From positions 1-64,000 of the forward strand of contig JAFTKC010000021.1 in the NCBI GenBank assembly GCA_017456055.1: a DNA stretch of 64,000 nucleotides. Reading direction: 5' to 3'. Each line of letters begins with the position of its first letter. Within the stretch, counting starts at the first letter, position 1. Made by a program: the position numbers and the translations under genes. Below, piece after piece: positions 51,965 to 60,909 of the stretch. The DNA comes from Clostridia bacterium. GTDB lineage: Bacteria; Bacillota; Clostridia; Christensenellales; Borkfalkiaceae. The notes beneath the pieces were generated by a model that saw only the letters and a program-made list of their open reading frames with translations, made no database searches and was not told the DNA's origin.

Positions 51965-52999
51965 ATGGCAAACGTTTTAGAAAGTATTAAGTTGAACGCA
52001 AAGTCGTTAAACAAGAACGTAGTTCTTCCTGAAGGGGAAGACTCTAGAGTAGTTGAAGCGGCTGCTCAAGCAGTTAAAGAAGGTCTTGCAACCGTCACTT
52101 TATTAGGCAATCCTGAAGAAATCAAGAAAAACAATCCTTCAGTAGACCTAGAAGGCGTTGTAATAGTAGACCCTGTGACCGACGAGAGAACGGCAAAATA
52201 CGCAGAAATGCTTTTTGAAGCAAGAAAGGGCAAAATCAATAAAAAGACCGGACTTCCTGAATATGCAGACGTAGAAGAAGCAAAGAAAGGAATCTTAAAA
52301 GACTACACCATGTACGGCGCTTTAATGCTTAAAGCAGGCGACGTAGACGGATTAGTTTCAGGTGCTTGTCACTCAACTGCAAACACCTTGCGTCCAGGAC
52401 TTCAAGTAATCAAAACTGCCCCTGGAATCAACACCGTATCAAGCAGTTTCGTTATGATTGCCGATAGAGAAAATAAATATAATCCAGACGGCGTTGCAGT
52501 ATTTGCGGACTGCGCTATCAACATTGAGCCAGACGCTCAACAATTAGCAGATATCGCGATTTCTTCTGCTGATACTGCTAGAAAGATTGCAGGTATTGAA
52601 CCTAGAGTTGCAATGCTTTCTTTCTCGACTAAAGGCTCTGGAAACGACGATAAGTTCTTTAGAAGCGTTCCAAAAATGCAAGAAGCAACTAGAATTGCTA
52701 AGGAACAAGCGCCCGACCTTATTTTAGACGGCGAATTCCAATTCGACGCTGCTGTTGCTCCTGAAGTAGGCAAGTTAAAAGCCCCAGAATCAAAGGTAGC
52801 AGGCAACGCAAACGTATTTATTTTCCCAAATATCAATGCGGGAAACATTGGATATAAGATTGCGCAAAGATTCGGTGGATATTTAGCGTTAGGTCCTATT
52901 TGTCAAGGTTTTGCTAAACCTATTAACGACTTATCTCGTGGATGTTCAGTTGAAGACGTTATTGCAGTTATAGCAATCACCGCATTACAAGCAAAATAA
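51965..52999 (+). CDS. pta: Phosphate acetyltransferase
   Basis: The 344-residue enzyme converts acetyl-CoA and phosphate to acetyl phosphate. The single-domain PTA_PTB fold shows LPEGEDSRVVEAA (about 22-34), VSGACHSTANTLRPGLQVI (about 129-147) and SFSTKGSG. The ribosome site AGAGG precedes ATG 51965. It is followed after 20 bases by ackA: the two-step acetate/ATP route. Confidence 0.97.
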   Translation: MANVLESIKLNAKSLNKNVVLPEGEDSRVVEAAAQAVKEGLATVTLLGNPEEIKKNNPSVDLEGVVIVDPVTDERTAKYAEMLFEARKGKINKKTGLPEYADVEEAKKGILKDYTMYGALMLKAGDVDGLVSGACHSTANTLRPGLQVIKTAPGINTVSSSFVMIADRENKYNPDGVAVFADCAINIEPDAQQLADIAISSADTARKIAGIEPRVAMLSFSTKGSGNDDKFFRSVPKMQEATRIAKEQAPDLILDGEFQFDAAVAPEVGKLKAPESKVAGNANVFIFPNINAGNIGYKIAQRFGGYLALGPICQGFAKPINDLSRGCSVEDVIAVIAITALQAK

Positions 53000-53019
53000 T
53001 TTTAAGGAAATAGATAGAT

Positions 53020-54210
53020 ATGAAAATTTTAGTTATTAACGCAGGAAGTTCATCATTAAAATATCAACTTATTGATATGACCAACGAAAGCGTAATCTTA
53101 AAAGGTCTTTGTGAAAGAATTACTTTCGCAGGCGGAAAACTTACGCAAAAAACTTTTGACGGCAGAGAAACGGTTATCGAAAAGGATATGCCATCTCATA
53201 AAGAAGCAATGCAACTCGTTTTAGACGCTATGCTAGATGAAAAAAGTGGAGCATTAAAGTCTATTGACGAAATTTCGGCAGTAGGTCACAGAGTATTACA
53301 CTCTGCAGAAGATTTCCACTCTTCAGTAGTAATCGACGACGAAGTTATTAGAATTTGCGAAAGGAACGTTGAGTTAGGACCTCTTCATATGCCAGGCAAT
53401 ATTGCTTGCATTAAGAGTTGCCGTGAAGTTATGGGCGACGTTCCAATGGTAGCAGTATTCGATACTACTTTCCACGCAACTATGCCACAAAAGGCGTTTA
53501 TGTATGGTATTCCATACGAAGTTTACGAAGAACATAAGATTAGAAAATATGGTTTCCACGGAACTTCTCACAAATTCGTTTCGGAAGAAACGGGCAAATT
53601 ACTAGGCAATAAAAACGCAAAAATGGTTATTTGTCACTTAGGAAACGGCTCTTCAATATCTGCCGTTAAAGACGGAAAGTGCCAAGATACTTCTATGGGC
53701 TTCACCCCACTTGAAGGTTTGATTATGGGTACTAGAAGTGGTGACATTGATCCTGCTGCAGTTGAATTCTTAAGAGCAAAATTAGGTTTAGCACCTGAAG
53801 AAGTTGTTAATTATCTCAACAAAAAATGCGGTGTAATGGGTATAAGTGGATTCAGTAGTGATATTAGAGACTTAACCGCCGCAATGAACGAAGGCAACGA
53901 AAAGGCTAAACTTGCTTTAGAAATGCTTGCATATAGAGTTAAGAAATACGTTGGTAGTTATATCGCAGTATTAGGTGGGGTAGACGCTATCGTATTCACG
54001 GGTGGTATTGGAGAAAACTCTTCACTCGTTAGAAGTTTAGTAATGGAAGGTATGGACTACTGCGGAGCAGTTATCGACCTTGATAAAAACGCAGTTCGTG
54101 GCGAAACCTATATCAATACTAAAGACTCTAAAGTTAAGATTATGGTAGTTCCAACTAACGAAGAATTATCAATCGCAAGAGAAACCAAAGAGTTGACTCA
54201 AGTAAAATAA
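53020..54210 (+). CDS. ackA: Acetate kinase
   Basis: The 396-residue kinase converts acetyl phosphate and ADP to acetate and ATP. VINAGSSSLKYQL (about 4-16) and the second signature YGFHGTSHKFV (about 176-186) are present, with catalytic Arg in VGHRVLHSAE and nucleotide residues in HLGNGSS. It provides substrate-level ATP in fermentation; co-transcribed with pta. Confidence 0.97.
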   Translation: MKILVINAGSSSLKYQLIDMTNESVILKGLCERITFAGGKLTQKTFDGRETVIEKDMPSHKEAMQLVLDAMLDEKSGALKSIDEISAVGHRVLHSAEDFHSSVVIDDEVIRICERNVELGPLHMPGNIACIKSCREVMGDVPMVAVFDTTFHATMPQKAFMYGIPYEVYEEHKIRKYGFHGTSHKFVSEETGKLLGNKNAKMVICHLGNGSSISAVKDGKCQDTSMGFTPLEGLIMGTRSGDIDPAAVEFLRAKLGLAPEEVVNYLNKKCGVMGISGFSSDIRDLTAAMNEGNEKAKLALEMLAYRVKKYVGSYIAVLGGVDAIVFTGGIGENSSLVRSLVMEGMDYCGAVIDLDKNAVRGETYINTKDSKVKIMVVPTNEELSIARETKELTQVK

Positions 54211-54245
54211 CAGGGTAAATTTAACTAAAATATAGTAAAAAATCG

Positions 54246-54275
54246 TTGACAAGCCACGAACAAATAGTATATACT
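54246..54275 (+). promoter_or_regulatory. Promoter of yceD-rpmF
   Basis: TTGACA (54246-54251), 18 bases and TATACT (54270-54275) precede the YceD start by 26 bases. Confidence 0.65.
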
Positions 54276-54301
54276 TGTTAGGCTTGATTAAAGGTGAAAA
54301 A

Positions 54302-54745
54302 ATGATTCTTGATTTAAGGGATATCAAAAGAAAAGGGAAAGATAGTTTAGATTTTTTCTTTGAATATTCACCCGAGAAAGAATTTACCGATGCAACCTTT
54401 ATGAAAATTGAGATGCCGATAATGGTAGTCGGTACGGTTTTCATAACAGGTGAAGGTAGCGCTTTTATCGAGTGCGAGACGACGTTTAAGGTTAAGGGCA
54501 GTTGTACCAGGTGCTTAGAAGAAACCGAAAGGGAGTATTCTGTGCAAGTGCGCGAGGGCTTAGATGAGGATAGCGAGGATGGTTATCCAATCGTCAATGA
54601 CAGAATCGATTTAACAAAAATCATAGACGACGCCGTGTTTATGAATATGCCGATAAGTTTTCTTTGTAGAGAAGATTGCTTAGGGCTTTGCCCCGAGTGT
54701 GGAGGCAACTTAAATAAAGGCGAATGTAAATGTAAAAATCTTTAG
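54302..54745 (+). CDS. YceD/DUF177 family protein
   Basis: The protein has 147 residues from ATG 54302 (AAGGTG ahead). The DUF177 region carries the family pattern VKGSCTRCLEE and the C-terminal Cys-rich LCREDCLGLCPECGGNLNKGECKC, likely a zinc site. It precedes rpmF by 14 bases, an almost universal pairing; the family is linked to 23S rRNA processing and accumulation. Confidence 0.92.
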   Translation: MILDLRDIKRKGKDSLDFFFEYSPEKEFTDATFMKIEMPIMVVGTVFITGEGSAFIECETTFKVKGSCTRCLEETEREYSVQVREGLDEDSEDGYPIVNDRIDLTKIIDDAVFMNMPISFLCREDCLGLCPECGGNLNKGECKCKNL

Positions 54746-54759
54746 GAAGGTAGAATACA

Positions 54760-54954
54760 ATGGCAGTACAAAAAAGTAAAACGTCAAAACAAAGAACCAA
54801 TACTAGATTTGCTCAATGGAAAATTTCCGCACCAAATCTTTCGGAATGTCCACAATGCCACGAATTAAAGGCTTCTCATAGAGTATGCCCAAAATGTGGA
54901 TATTATGACGGCGTACAAGTTGTTGACACGGCTAAAAAAGAAAAGCAAGACTAA
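54760..54954 (+). CDS. rpmF: Ribosomal protein bL32
   Basis: The 64-residue protein has the typical basic N-terminus AVQKSKTSKQRTNTR and a zinc ribbon with CPQCHE and CPKCGYYDG. All four cysteines are kept, so it is the zinc-containing form. Translationally close to yceD; terminator follows. Confidence 0.97.
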   Translation: MAVQKSKTSKQRTNTRFAQWKISAPNLSECPQCHELKASHRVCPKCGYYDGVQVVDTAKKEKQD

Positions 54955-54983
54955 TTTGGTTAACTTTTAATTTGATTAAATTA

Positions 54984-55018
54984 AAAACGGCACGATTTTA
55001 TCGTGCCGTTTAGTTTTT
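54984..55018. terminator. Bidirectional terminator between rpmF and nagA
   Basis: The perfect stem AAACGGCACGAT / ATCGTGCCGTTT is followed by a T run. Confidence 0.9.
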
Positions 55019-55026
55019 TTACTTTT

Positions 55027-56172
55027 TTATGCTTTGTAGAGTTCTTTGCCGTCTACTATGGTTTTTGCTACCGAGAAGTCGGGGTTTAGTACGCAAAAAC
55101 TTGCGTTTTTACCTACTTCTATACTGCCGTAATCCTTTTCAATCTTAAGGTGGGTGGCAGGGTTAATGGTGGCAAAGTCAACTGCATCTTCTAGTTTTAC
55201 GTCGCAGTTTTCCACTAGATTTTTTATTGCGACGTTCATTTTTAACGTGCTACCTGCAAGCGCGCCGTTTTCTAGCCTTGCTTCGCCGTTTTTAACGATA
55301 ACCTTTTGACCACCAAGTTCGCTAATTCCGTCATCTAGCCCTTTGGCTCTCATAGAGTCGGTTATTAAAATAATTTTATCTTTTTGTTTGCATTTTAATA
55401 CTAATTTAATTGCAGGGATTGATAGGTGAATTAAATCACATATAATTTCGGTATAAATTCCGTCTAGTAAAAGCCCCGTTCCTGCAACGCCGATTTCTCT
55501 GTGGTGAATAGGGCGTTGAGCGTTAAAGGTGTGTGAAACGCAACTTAAACCGTTTTGATATGCCTTTTCAATATCATTATAGCCTGCATCCGAGTGGGCA
55601 ACCGAAGAGATTACGCCCCTTTTAGTTAACCCTTTAACAAACTCTGCACCGCCTTTTTCTTCGGGCGCTAGGGTGACCATTTTAATTATATTTTGGCTTT
55701 TACTTTGTAATTCGTCGAAAAACTCTATATCAAATTCTTTAACGAATTCTAAAGGTTGAGCGCCGATATATTTTTTAGAAATGAACGGACCTTCTAGGTG
55801 AACGCCTAAAATCTTTGCGCCCGTTTTTTGCGATTTTATTGCCGAATTTATCGCTTGTAGCGAGTTTATAATATTTTCTTTTGACTGCGTCATAGTGGTT
55901 GTCAAAAAGCAAGTCGTACCTTCTTTCAAAAGATTTTCGGCAATACCTAAAACGTTTGACGCATTTTTATCCATTGCGTCGAAAGAACCTGCGCCGTGAA
56001 TATGTTGGTCTATAAAACCTGGCAAAACCACTTGATTATCTTTTACTTTGATAACTTCGTCGATATCAAGATTATTGCCGATTTTAACTATTTTTCCATT
56101 TTCTATCGCTATATCTACCTTAACAATTCCTTGTTTGTAGATATAAGCGTTTACGTTTTTGAAGCCAAACAT
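55027..56172 (-). CDS. nagA: N-acetylglucosamine-6-phosphate deacetylase
   Basis: The 381-residue amidohydrolase cleaves acetate from GlcNAc-6-phosphate in amino-sugar or cell-wall recycling. Motifs: PGFIDQHIHGAGSFDAMD (about 50-67) with the HxH pair, HLEGPFISKKYIGA (about 124-137), SHTFNAQRPIHHR and the catalytic Asp in ITDSMRAKG. AAGGTGAG precedes ATG 56172. nagB is not adjacent. Confidence 0.95.
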   Translation of the reverse strand: MFGFKNVNAYIYKQGIVKVDIAIENGKIVKIGNNLDIDEVIKVKDNQVVLPGFIDQHIHGAGSFDAMDKNASNVLGIAENLLKEGTTCFLTTTMTQSKENIINSLQAINSAIKSQKTGAKILGVHLEGPFISKKYIGAQPLEFVKEFDIEFFDELQSKSQNIIKMVTLAPEEKGGAEFVKGLTKRGVISSVAHSDAGYNDIEKAYQNGLSCVSHTFNAQRPIHHREIGVAGTGLLLDGIYTEIICDLIHLSIPAIKLVLKCKQKDKIILITDSMRAKGLDDGISELGGQKVIVKNGEARLENGALAGSTLKMNVAIKNLVENCDVKLEDAVDFATINPATHLKIEKDYGSIEVGKNASFCVLNPDFSVAKTIVDGKELYKA

Positions 56173-56240
56173 AAACTCACCTTCTTTACTTTATATTCTT
56201 ATATTAACACTAAAGCAAAAAAAAGTCAATTACTGTATAA

Positions 56241-56618
56241 CTATAATACGTTTTCTATTTTTAAGGTGAAAGTTTTTGGAATTTGTTCGGCTAATTCTCT
56301 TAAGACTTCCACTTTAGATAAAGCGTCTTCCCATTTTTTATTTTGAACTAACGTGACCGACTCCGAAAGCCATAAATCCACTTCCTTTATCTCGGTGTGT
56401 GGGATAAAAACGTGCAAATACTTCTTTTTCTCTAGCCAATTCTTTTGAACGCTTAAAACGTCTTCTTCTATAGCAGTCTCGTTTTCCACCTTTTCGTATA
56501 GAACTTCTAAAAGAGAGTCAAACTCAACGAATTGCCTTTTTATAAAGTTGCTCTCATACAGCGCTCCCCCCGTTAAAATTATGGCGACAATAATCATAGA
56601 AACAATAGTTTTTACCAT
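56241..56618 (-). CDS. DUF4363 family membrane protein
   Basis: The 125-residue protein has one N-terminal membrane helix and a helical outer domain. It matches the small DUF4363 partner that follows DUF421 genes in Clostridia. It overlaps the DUF421 gene by seven bases, so the two are translationally coupled and probably form a complex. Function unknown. Confidence 0.82.
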   Translation of the reverse strand: MVKTIVSMIIVAIILTGGALYESNFIKRQFVEFDSLLEVLYEKVENETAIEEDVLSVQKNWLEKKKYLHVFIPHTEIKEVDLWLSESVTLVQNKKWEDALSKVEVLRELAEQIPKTFTLKIENVL

Positions 56619-57298
56619 TTAACGCCCTCCTTTAGTGGAAAGGATAAAATTCGATATTTTTGTTCCTTTTCTTTTAGGTAAACTCTGCCGTTTCCGTCGA
56701 TTGTGAGAACTTCGGTTTTAGAGAGTTTTCCGCCGTTTTTATTTAAGTAAGAAGAGAGTTCATCTAGAGTGCAGTTTAGAATTTTTAGATTTTCCTTAAC
56801 AGCCTTAAAACTATCAACCACTAGTAAGGGGAGTGAAGATTTTTCCTTATTCTTCTCTCCGTTTTCTAGGGGAGAGAGTTTGCCGTTTGATTCAAAAATG
56901 GCGTAGTCAAGGTCGTCTAAGGAAAAATATCCCGACGCTCGCATTGATTCAATTAAATCGTCTATTCCTAAATTATTTTTTCTAAGTTCAGTTAAATTTA
57001 CTCCGTTTTTATCTATAACGATACTAGGCTTTCCCGATAAAATCTTTTTTGCAGTCGGTCCAAATTGCTCGAATATAGATAATAATTGGTGAAGTAAAAA
57101 TAGGGCAAGAATTGAAACTACTCCATAAATAAGTGGAATAGACACGTCAGCCATAGGAATACATGCAAGGTCTGCTATAATTAGGGTGACCACGAATTCA
57201 AAAGGTTGCATTTCGCCAATTTGACGTTTGCCCATAAGACGTAATATCACGACTAAAGTTATAAAAATTATAAGCGTTCTTAAAAAGATGACTATCAT
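56612..57298 (-). CDS. DUF421 (YetF-like) membrane protein
   Basis: The 228-residue protein has three N-terminal membrane helices, starting with RLMGKRQIGEMQPFEFVVTLIIADLA (about 20-45), the DUF421 hallmark. The cytoplasmic part contains GKPSIVIDKNGVNLTELRKNN and DLIESMRASGYFSLDDLDYAIFE. YetF-like proteins are common in spore formers; biochemical role unknown. It leads the minus-strand pair with DUF4363. Confidence 0.92.
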   Translation of the reverse strand: MIVIFLRTLIIFITLVVILRLMGKRQIGEMQPFEFVVTLIIADLACIPMADVSIPLIYGVVSILALFLLHQLLSIFEQFGPTAKKILSGKPSIVIDKNGVNLTELRKNNLGIDDLIESMRASGYFSLDDLDYAIFESNGKLSPLENGEKNKEKSSLPLLVVDSFKAVKENLKILNCTLDELSSYLNKNGGKLSKTEVLTIDGNGRVYLKEKEQKYRILSFPLKEGVKW

Positions 57299-57339
57299 AA
57301 AAATAGTATTTTAATTTTGCTTAAATTTATTCTATTAGT

Positions 57340-57367
57340 TGACAAGGTGCATATATAATGGTACAAT
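57340..57367 (+). promoter_or_regulatory. Promoter of the folT riboswitch transcript
   Basis: TTGACA (57340-57345), 16 bases and TACAAT (57362-57367) place the transcript start right before the riboswitch at 57374. Confidence 0.7.
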
Positions 57368-57373
57368 GATTTT

Positions 57374-57469
57374 CGTAGAGTAATAAAAGAGCGTAAAGTG
57401 TTGCAAAATGGGATGTCGTTTGCAAACGAAAAGGTTTATTCCTTGCGGTTCTTTTGTGCGTCCGCTACG
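57374..57469 (+). promoter_or_regulatory. Tetrahydrofolate (THF) riboswitch
   Basis: P1 arms CGTAG (57374-57378) and CTACG (57465-57469) enclose the class-defining bases: GAGTA near the start, GCGTAAAGTG, GGGATGTCG, CGAA, GCGGTTC and CGTCCGCTAC. This is the folT-type THF riboswitch of Clostridia. Downstream, TCTCTC (57506-57511) can pair with GGGAGA (57524-57529), the ribosome site of the transporter gene, followed by six T. Folate binding would thus favour translational block or termination and lower folate uptake. Confidence 0.9.
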
Positions 57470-57536
57470 TTTTTATCGTGTTTTTTCACGGAAAAAAAGT
57501 ATCGGTCTCTCTAAATTTATTTTGGGAGATTTTTTA

Positions 57537-58121
57537 ATGAAAAATTACGTAAGAAGACTTTTGTTGTCCGACCTTTTGGTCAATTCTTCTACTACGCAAA
57601 GAATTGCGTATATCGCCTTGATGACGGCGTTTTGCGCAGTGGGGAATATGTTTTTTGAAATTAAGTTTGCAGATATTCAGTTTTCGTTAACTATAGTAAT
57701 CTGCGCGCTAACTGGCATTATAATCGGTCCTATTTTCGGCTCGTGCGCTTGTTTTTTAGGTGATTTAGTTGGGTTTTTATATAACTCTGGTGGCTTTACT
57801 TATATGCCTTGGATTGGAATTGCTATGGCTATGGTGGCGCTAATAAGTGGGCTAGTGGTAAATGGGTTAGACTTTAATTTCAAGGGGGATATCTACGTTA
57901 AACTTTTAATCGTAGCCGTCTTAACTTTTTTAGTCTGTACGATTGGAATAAACACCACGGCGTTTTGGCTTATCTATAACAATAGAAAAGTTCCTTATTT
58001 TGCCTACGTGATTACGAGAGTTTTCGTTCAGGGTCAAATTTGGAATAGTTTAGTAAACTATTCTATATTAATAGGTATTACGCCGTTAATATTAGAACTA
58101 AAAATATTTAAGAAAAAATAA
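57537..58121 (+). CDS. folT: Folate ECF transporter S component (FolT)
   Basis: The protein has 194 residues from ATG 57537, six predicted helices. S-component features are present: QRIAYIALMTAFCAVGNMF, IVICALTGIIIGPIFGSCACFLGDLVGFL with the small-residue helix patch, and RVFVQGQIWNSLVNYSIL. The THF riboswitch upstream supports folate as substrate. The ECF energising module is not in the window and is presumably shared. A start at GTG or ATG around 57408 would translate the riboswitch and is rejected. Confidence 0.92.
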   Translation: MKNYVRRLLLSDLLVNSSTTQRIAYIALMTAFCAVGNMFFEIKFADIQFSLTIVICALTGIIIGPIFGSCACFLGDLVGFLYNSGGFTYMPWIGIAMAMVALISGLVVNGLDFNFKGDIYVKLLIVAVLTFLVCTIGINTTAFWLIYNNRKVPYFAYVITRVFVQGQIWNSLVNYSILIGITPLILELKIFKKK

Positions 58122-58123
58122 AA

Positions 58124-58148
58124 AAAGGCTTGCGATTAGCAAGCCTTT
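58124..58148. terminator. Terminator between folT and DUF554 genes
   Basis: The perfect stem AAAGGCTTGC / GCAAGCCTTT with a short GATTA loop lies between convergent genes. Confidence 0.85.
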
Positions 58149-58161
58149 AATTTTTATCTTA

Positions 58162-58890
58162 TTAAATTCCAAGTAAATTAAATAGTGGGCAAAGTCCTAA
58201 GGGAAGTAGCATTGCTGGAATTAAATTTGCCGTTTTAATCTTGGTCACACCTAACATATTTAAGCCAATTGCGATAATAAGTAGAGAGCCAACCGTTCCA
58301 ACGTGATTTATTATATAATTGTACATATATCCCGTTTGATCAACCGAAGTTATTAGTAAATAAAATAATAGGGTAAGTAGACCTTGGTAAATGGTGGTGG
58401 AAAAAGCCGATAAAATGCAACCTATTCCCAAAGTAGACGCTAAAACGGTGCAAGTGACTCCGTCGATTATGGCTTTAGCATAGTAAATAGAGTGGTCGCC
58501 TTGAGCCCCTTTTAATGCTCCGTTAATAGCCATAGCGCCTATGCAAAATATAAGGGTGCAGTTTACGAATCCCTTGCCAAAAGTATTGTTTTCATCGTTA
58601 TTTTTAGTAAACTTTTTTTGAATAAAAGCGCCGAATTTATTTAGGTTATCGTCGATATTTAGTAGTTCTCCTAAAATTACGCCGATGGCAACCGATAAAA
58701 CTACAATTAGTGCGTTTAGGTTTTCGTAGCCTAAATTAAGCCCACTAATGCCGATAAACACCACGCATAAGCCCATGCCCATGAGTATGGCTTTAGAAAA
58801 TTTTTCGGGCAAGCCTTTTTTTAATAGGCTTCCTAAAATAGCCCCGACTATTATAGTGATAAAGTTAACTATAGTACCTAAAAAAATCAT
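58162..58890 (-). CDS. DUF554 family membrane protein
   Basis: The 242-residue protein has seven hydrophobic helices. The start FLGTIVNFITIIVGAILGSLLKKGLPEKF and GMGLCVVFIGISGL are typical of the DUF554/YdfK family. A transporter role is suspected but not shown. Single gene between a terminator and the SpoVB-like gene. Confidence 0.88.
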   Translation of the reverse strand: MIFLGTIVNFITIIVGAILGSLLKKGLPEKFSKAILMGMGLCVVFIGISGLNLGYENLNALIVVLSVAIGVILGELLNIDDNLNKFGAFIQKKFTKNNDENNTFGKGFVNCTLIFCIGAMAINGALKGAQGDHSIYYAKAIIDGVTCTVLASTLGIGCILSAFSTTIYQGLLTLLFYLLITSVDQTGYMYNYIINHVGTVGSLLIIAIGLNMLGVTKIKTANLIPAMLLPLGLCPLFNLLGI

Positions 58891-58954
58891 TTTTTTATTC
58901 CTTACGTTATTTCTAGGTAAAGTATAACACTAAATAAAAAAAATTCAAAATAAA

Positions 58955-60475
58955 TTAAGCGAAATTTTCCTTTCTCTTTTTGTGTTTTCTGTTAAAAATT
59001 TTGAAAGTTTTTAGGTCGATTAGGTTAAAGCCTATATAAAGGGCAAGCATAAAGGCGCACATTAAAATAGAAGTTAATATTACGGTGAAAAAATTCCCCA
59101 AAATTCCTATAGCAATCTTTTCCACCATAAATCCTATTATGGAAGTGGGAATTGTAAAGACAATGGAATATAAAAGCGCAGATAATACTTTGGGCTTTTT
59201 TATAGATTTTTTATAAATAAGTATTAAATTCAAAACTCCCGTCAATCCGTAAGTGAAAAGATAGCCTATAACTAGCGAATATATTCCTAAATACTTTGGC
59301 AAAAACCAAACGCAAAGTATCATAAAAACACCGCTTATCATATAAAAGAACAGAACGCTGTTTTCGCTTCCTAGAGAATTTAATATGCTTGTCGTGATAT
59401 TAGTTAAGCCTATAAATACAACTAGAAACGACGCAACGGTTAAAAATTCTCCACACTCGTGGCTATTAAAAATAATAACGCCTAGTTCCTTTCCACACAC
59501 TAAAAATACGGGGAAGAACATACAACTTAAAAACAAGGTAAAGTTTACCGATTTTTCCACGTCGTTTTTTAAGTTTTGGTGCTCATTTTTATAGTAGTGC
59601 TCGGAAATTTCAGGCACTAAGACTAAAATAAACGAAGAGATTAGCGAAGTTGGAATAAACATCAAGGGCACGGCTTGACCTACGGCAGAGCCGAAAAGGC
59701 TAACTGCTTTAGCGCCACTATACCCACATTCCATTAGTTTAGCAGGTAAAATAAAAGAAACTAAAGAAGTAGATAGCGTTCCTACCGTACGCATAACGGT
59801 CACGGGAGTAGACGACTTAATTAAGGGCTTAAATTGACTAATGGGGTTTGAAAGTTTGCTTTTTCTATATATAAAAACGACGATAGATAGAGAAAAAGAA
59901 AAAAGGTAAGAGATTAAAACGGCGACTCCCGCTCTAAACGCGCCTTGATAAACGGTGACTGCGTTGTTTATTAGTAAAATTCCAAAAACTATCATACAAA
60001 CTTCTTCTAAAAGTTCAATGATGCTATATGGTAAAAAGTCTTTATTTCCCCAAAAAATTCCACGCATAACCGAATATACGGAAGTGAAAATCAATCCTGG
60101 CATTAAGATTAAAAATATATTTAAGCATCTTTGGTCAGCGAATAAAAAGTTTAGTTTATTTCTAAAAATAAGGGTTATAAGGCACACAGGAATAGAAAAC
60201 ACAAGGCTAAGTATGATTCCCGCCGTCATAATTTTATTTACTTTTTTTTGGTCTTTTAGCGCTTTATATTTAGTCATAAGTCTAGACACGGTTATGGGTA
60301 TTCCAGAACTAATAAGAGTGAATAAAAAGGCGAATACGGAAAGGGCGACTTGGTAGAGCCCAACGCCCTCGCTACCAATGGTGTGGGACATATAAATTCT
60401 ATAGATAAACCCTAAGAATTTTTCGCTTATAGAAAACACCGTGACGATTGCCACCGTTTTAAAAAAACCTTTCAA
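58955..60475 (-). CDS. spoVB: SpoVB-like MOP-superfamily flippase
   Basis: The 506-residue membrane protein has about 14 helices of the MOP (MurJ/Wzx-like) fold. The N-terminus SISEKFLGFIYRIYMSHTIGSEGVGLYQV and SGIPITVSRLM match stage V sporulation protein B, a lipid II flippase-type protein for spore cortex. Clostridial genomes hold several such paralogues, so the exact role is uncertain. The tail is basic (KHKKRKENFA). Confidence 0.87.
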   Translation of the reverse strand: MKGFFKTVAIVTVFSISEKFLGFIYRIYMSHTIGSEGVGLYQVALSVFAFLFTLISSGIPITVSRLMTKYKALKDQKKVNKIMTAGIILSLVFSIPVCLITLIFRNKLNFLFADQRCLNIFLILMPGLIFTSVYSVMRGIFWGNKDFLPYSIIELLEEVCMIVFGILLINNAVTVYQGAFRAGVAVLISYLFSFSLSIVVFIYRKSKLSNPISQFKPLIKSSTPVTVMRTVGTLSTSLVSFILPAKLMECGYSGAKAVSLFGSAVGQAVPLMFIPTSLISSFILVLVPEISEHYYKNEHQNLKNDVEKSVNFTLFLSCMFFPVFLVCGKELGVIIFNSHECGEFLTVASFLVVFIGLTNITTSILNSLGSENSVLFFYMISGVFMILCVWFLPKYLGIYSLVIGYLFTYGLTGVLNLILIYKKSIKKPKVLSALLYSIVFTIPTSIIGFMVEKIAIGILGNFFTVILTSILMCAFMLALYIGFNLIDLKTFKIFNRKHKKRKENFA

Positions 60476-60556
60476 TATAAACTCCTTATCTAACTATAAC
60501 TTTAAGTATACCGATTAGTTTATTCTATTCGCAAAAAAAGGCAAATATAATATAGT

Positions 60557-60841
60557 ATGAAAAAGATTTTCTATAGAGTAAAAAAAGGGGATACGTTAAT
60601 TTCTATATCAAGAGAACTAGACGTGCCTGTATTTTCAATAATTAAGAACAACTACTTATCGGCAGAAGTTCAAGATGGAGATATGCTAGTAATAGTTAAA
60701 CCTAAAAAGTGCTATAAAGTAGAGCCGTTAGACACCTTTAATAGTATTTCTATAAAATTCGACGTTGAAGTTGAAAAATTAAAATCGCTTAATTCTCTTC
60801 CGTTTTTATTTTACGGCGTAAATATCGTTTTGGAAGAGTAG
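60557..60841 (+). CDS. Small protein with two LysM domains
   Basis: The 94-residue protein consists almost wholly of two LysM motifs: YRVKKGDTLISISRELDVPVF (split here about 5-25) ending DGDMLVIVKP, and a weaker second copy KVEPLDTFNSISIKFDVEV. There is no signal peptide, so it may act in the cytoplasm or forespore, as cytosolic LysM proteins of spore formers do. TATAAT (60546-60551) sits five bases before ATG 60557 and no ribosome site is well placed, so the mRNA may be leaderless. Confidence 0.82.
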   Translation: MKKIFYRVKKGDTLISISRELDVPVFSIIKNNYLSAEVQDGDMLVIVKPKKCYKVEPLDTFNSISIKFDVEVEKLKSLNSLPFLFYGVNIVLEE

Positions 60842-60845
60842 AATA

Positions 60846-60874
60846 TTGACAAGTAAATAGAGAAATGATATAAT
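60846..60874 (+). promoter_or_regulatory. Promoter of the TerB-like gene
   Basis: TTGACA (60846-60851), 17 bases and TATAAT (60869-60874) are both consensus and lie 35 bases before the gene. Confidence 0.85.
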
Positions 60875-60909
60875 AAAACTATAAAAAACCACTTAAGAGG
60901 GCGAAAGGT

